A stretch of DNA of 64,000 nucleotides, taken from Bacteroidota bacterium (GTDB lineage: Bacteria > Bacteroidota > Bacteroidia > AKYH767-A > 2013-40CM-41-45). Every line of letters starts with the position of its first letter. Positions within the stretch are counted from its first letter, which is position 1. The translations under genes and the position numbers were made by a program. Location: NCBI GenBank assembly GCA_016711505.1, contig JADJSV010000003.1, positions 124,001 through 188,000 on the forward strand, given 5' to 3'. The notes beneath the pieces were generated by a model. It was not told the origin of the DNA and searched no databases. It saw only the letters and a list, made by a program, of their open reading frames with translations. Below, in pieces: positions 62,616-64,000 of the stretch.

Positions 62616-63266
62616 GTGAATATTTCAGCTCAACAACCTACAGCTACACAGGCATGGAAAGGTGCAATGAACAATCGGCAGTTCAGATGGCAGTTCATTA
62701 TTACATTGCTTGTGCTTTCTACGTTTACTTTTATTTTTAAACACTTCTTCGACTACATCGAAAGTCGTACAGGCACCCAGCTGGGAGATTTTTTACTTGA
62801 CAATATTCCTGCTTACAATGTTTCCTGGGGTGTATTCTTTATTCTCTATTCTGCAATTGTTATAGGTATGTACACGCATCGTGCACATCCCAAAACAGTC
62901 CTGATAATTTTACAAACCTATATAATTGTCACATTCGTTAGAATGGTGACGATCACATTGCTCCCATTGGAACCTCCTGTTGGATATTTACCATTAAGAG
63001 AACCGGTAGTACAGTTTTTTACAAACGGCGGTAAAATAATATCCAAAGATCTTTTCTTTTCCGGACACGTTTCTACTGTGCTTTCTGTTTACCTGGGCAC
63101 ACATTTACCAAAAACAAAATCAGTTCTCTTTGTTTGTGTTGTTGCAATGTGTGTATTGTTATTGGTGCAACACGTTCATTATACAGTTGATGTTATAGCG
63201 GCACTTCCGGCGACGTGGTTGGTTTATAAATTTTGCAAGAAGTTCCTTGTCGGAAGCATAAAATAA
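62616..63266 (+). CDS. PAP2-like membrane phosphatase (sphingomyelin-synthase-type)
   Basis: A 216-residue inner-membrane protein with about six helices. The C-terminal half carries the PAP2 histidines in SGHVSTVL and VQHVHYTVDVIAALP, matching the PAP2_C type found in sphingomyelin synthases and related bacterial lipid phosphotransferases. The first PAP2 motif is missing, as usual for this group. It may transfer or remove lipid head groups, but the substrate is not evident. The start is GTG at 62616, following kmo without a terminator. Some Bacteroidota make sphingolipids, which makes this family relevant, though no other sphingolipid gene is here. Confidence 0.8.
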   Translation: MNISAQQPTATQAWKGAMNNRQFRWQFIITLLVLSTFTFIFKHFFDYIESRTGTQLGDFLLDNIPAYNVSWGVFFILYSAIVIGMYTHRAHPKTVLIILQTYIIVTFVRMVTITLLPLEPPVGYLPLREPVVQFFTNGGKIISKDLFFSGHVSTVLSVYLGTHLPKTKSVLFVCVVAMCVLLLVQHVHYTVDVIAALPATWLVYKFCKKFLVGSIK

Positions 63267-63280
63267 CGAATAATTTATTT

Positions 63281-63390
63281 CACTTTATTTCACTTCATTC
63301 CACTTCATTCCACTTCATTCCACTTCATTCTACTTCATTCTACTTCTTTCCATTTCATTCTACTTCATTCCCCTTCATTCCCTTCATTTT
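63281..63390. repeat. Decamer tandem repeat array, 11 units
   Basis: Eleven consecutive 10-bp units of consensus CACTTCATTC, with four perfect copies in a row at 63291-63330 and variants (TACTTCATTC, TACTTCTTTC, CATTTCATTC and so on) after. It sits in the 127-bp gap between two convergent genes, flanked by CGAATA (63267-63272) and TATTCG (63395-63400). Confidence 0.9.
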
Positions 63391-63393
63391 TCA

Positions 63394-64000
63394 CTATTCG
63401 CTAACAAAAGGATTCCCTCTTTTCTCCCTGCCAATCGTCGTTGTAGGTCCATGGCCGGAAAAAACAATTACATTGTCGGGGAGTGTATATAATTTTGTCC
63501 GGATACTTTTCTCAAGTATTTCAAAATTACCTCCGGGTAGATCTGTTCGCCCTATACTTCCATTAAAAAGGACATCTCCAGCTAGTAATTGTCCGGATGA
63601 GCGGTGAAAATAAGATAGACTTCCTGGACTATGACCAGGAGTAAACAAGACTTCCAGTTCTATGCTTCCGAATTTGAATACGTCGCCATCTTCTAAAAAT
63701 TCTGTAGGGTCTGGTGAAGGCTCTACCTGCACGCCCCACATTTGTCCATAAACACCGGCTGATTTCAGCAATTCAATTTCAATTGCATTCATTACTATTG
63801 GTAAATTATATTTTCCTGCTAAAAAATTGATACCCAAAACGTGGTCAATATGCGCATGTGTAAGTAAGATCTTTACCGGTTTCAGTTTGTTAGATTCAAT
63901 AAAGTTGGCTAATTCTGATTTTTCTTCCGGAGTATAACAACCGGGATCTACGATCACGCATTGGTTTGTTTCGTCGCTCAGGACATATGTATTTTCCTGA
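63394..64000 (-). CDS. Metallo-beta-lactamase fold hydrolase, partial at the right edge
   Basis: A glyoxalase II-like metallo-hydrolase. The visible 201 residues carry the metal-binding HAHIDH (residue positions near 53 of the visible part), PGHSPGS, GDVLFNGSIGRTD and the final SGHGP, with the Asp/His metal ligands of the family. The frame is open at the window edge, reading QENTYVLSDETNQCVIVDPG, so the true start is beyond 64000; a GTG at 63957 is inside the domain and is not the start. The substrate (glyoxal thioesters or other) is unknown. Confidence 0.88.
   Translation of the reverse strand, partial: QENTYVLSDETNQCVIVDPGCYTPEEKSELANFIESNKLKPVKILLTHAHIDHVLGINFLAGKYNLPIVMNAIEIELLKSAGVYGQMWGVQVEPSPDPTEFLEDGDVFKFGSIELEVLFTPGHSPGSLSYFHRSSGQLLAGDVLFNGSIGRTDLPGGNFEILEKSIRTKLYTLPDNVIVFSGHGPTTTIGREKRGNPFVSE

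Noticed and set aside
63233..63607. A 124-codon ORF on the plus strand across the decamer array
   Set aside because: It runs through the tandem repeat and antisense to the metallo-hydrolase; its Phe/His/Ser-rich composition comes from the repeat.

Overview
The window comes from a low-GC member of the Bacteroidota. The evidence is four proteins with recognisable C-terminal type IX secretion (T9SS) sorting domains (and a fifth, weaker one), a GldE/GldD gliding-motility locus, PKD-repeat surface proteins, an HU-TPR-tiny basic protein-RNase G run, few Shine-Dalgarno sequences, and several TAnnTTTG promoter elements (one with a TTTG box exactly 19 bp upstream). Heme A synthase, kynurenine monooxygenase and fumarase point to aerobic heterotrophy. 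I cannot name genus or family from the sequence alone.

Layout. 0-13.5 kb: gpmI, an orphan sensor kinase, a 1930-residue protein with 19 PKD repeats, two further envelope or unknown proteins, a conserved 484-residue unknown, an SBBP-repeat T9SS protein, a lone receiver protein and tRNA-Phe. 13.6-21 kb: coaX, an outer-membrane protein, ctaA, then a small scarred region where the gldD 3' end is present twice, followed by gldE-gldD (one open frame), ssb and mutY. 21.3-26.1 kb: HU, TPR protein, a 29-codon AURKAIP1/COX24-like gene, rng, a SRPBCC protein and recX. 26.2-30.3 kb: two beta-helix paralogues sharing almost identical sorting domains. 30.4-35.4 kb: prfB (programmed frameshift plus an unexpected in-frame UAG), an ArsC-like protein, fumC, deoD and a class V aminotransferase. 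35.6-40.9 kb: a polyprenyl-phosphate sugar-transfer cassette, a YtxJ-like protein and manC. 41-47.5 kb: an aminotransferase, a SprT-like protease, feoAB, a small lipoprotein and an MlaE/MlaF lipid transporter pair. 47.6-53.3 kb: three related secreted T9SS proteins. 53.3-64 kb: gcvP, a frameshifted gene, a UbiA-like membrane protein coupled to a 25-residue-repeat protein, hemL, kynU-kmo, a PAP2-like membrane protein and a partial metallo-hydrolase.

How genes work together. Iron uptake (feoAB), tetrapyrrole and heme steps (hemL, ctaA), tryptophan/kynurenine breakdown (kmo, kynU), glycine cleavage (gcvP) and the TCA cycle (fumC) are ordinary housekeeping. The accessory content is mostly cell surface: T9SS cargo, a PKD adhesin-like protein, gliding proteins and glycan enzymes.

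Unusual points. The window has one nonsense codon (prfB), two clear single-base frameshifts (glycosyltransferase at 36120, unknown gene near 56940), a probable decayed end on the PKD gene, and a gldE-gldD fusion. Either the assembly carries base errors or this strain has several lesions. Non-coding highlights are inverted repeats built from heptamers placed directly after stop codons, a decamer tandem array at 63281-63390, REP-like hairpins at 16993-17283 and a perfect 56-bp palindrome at the end of ctaA.
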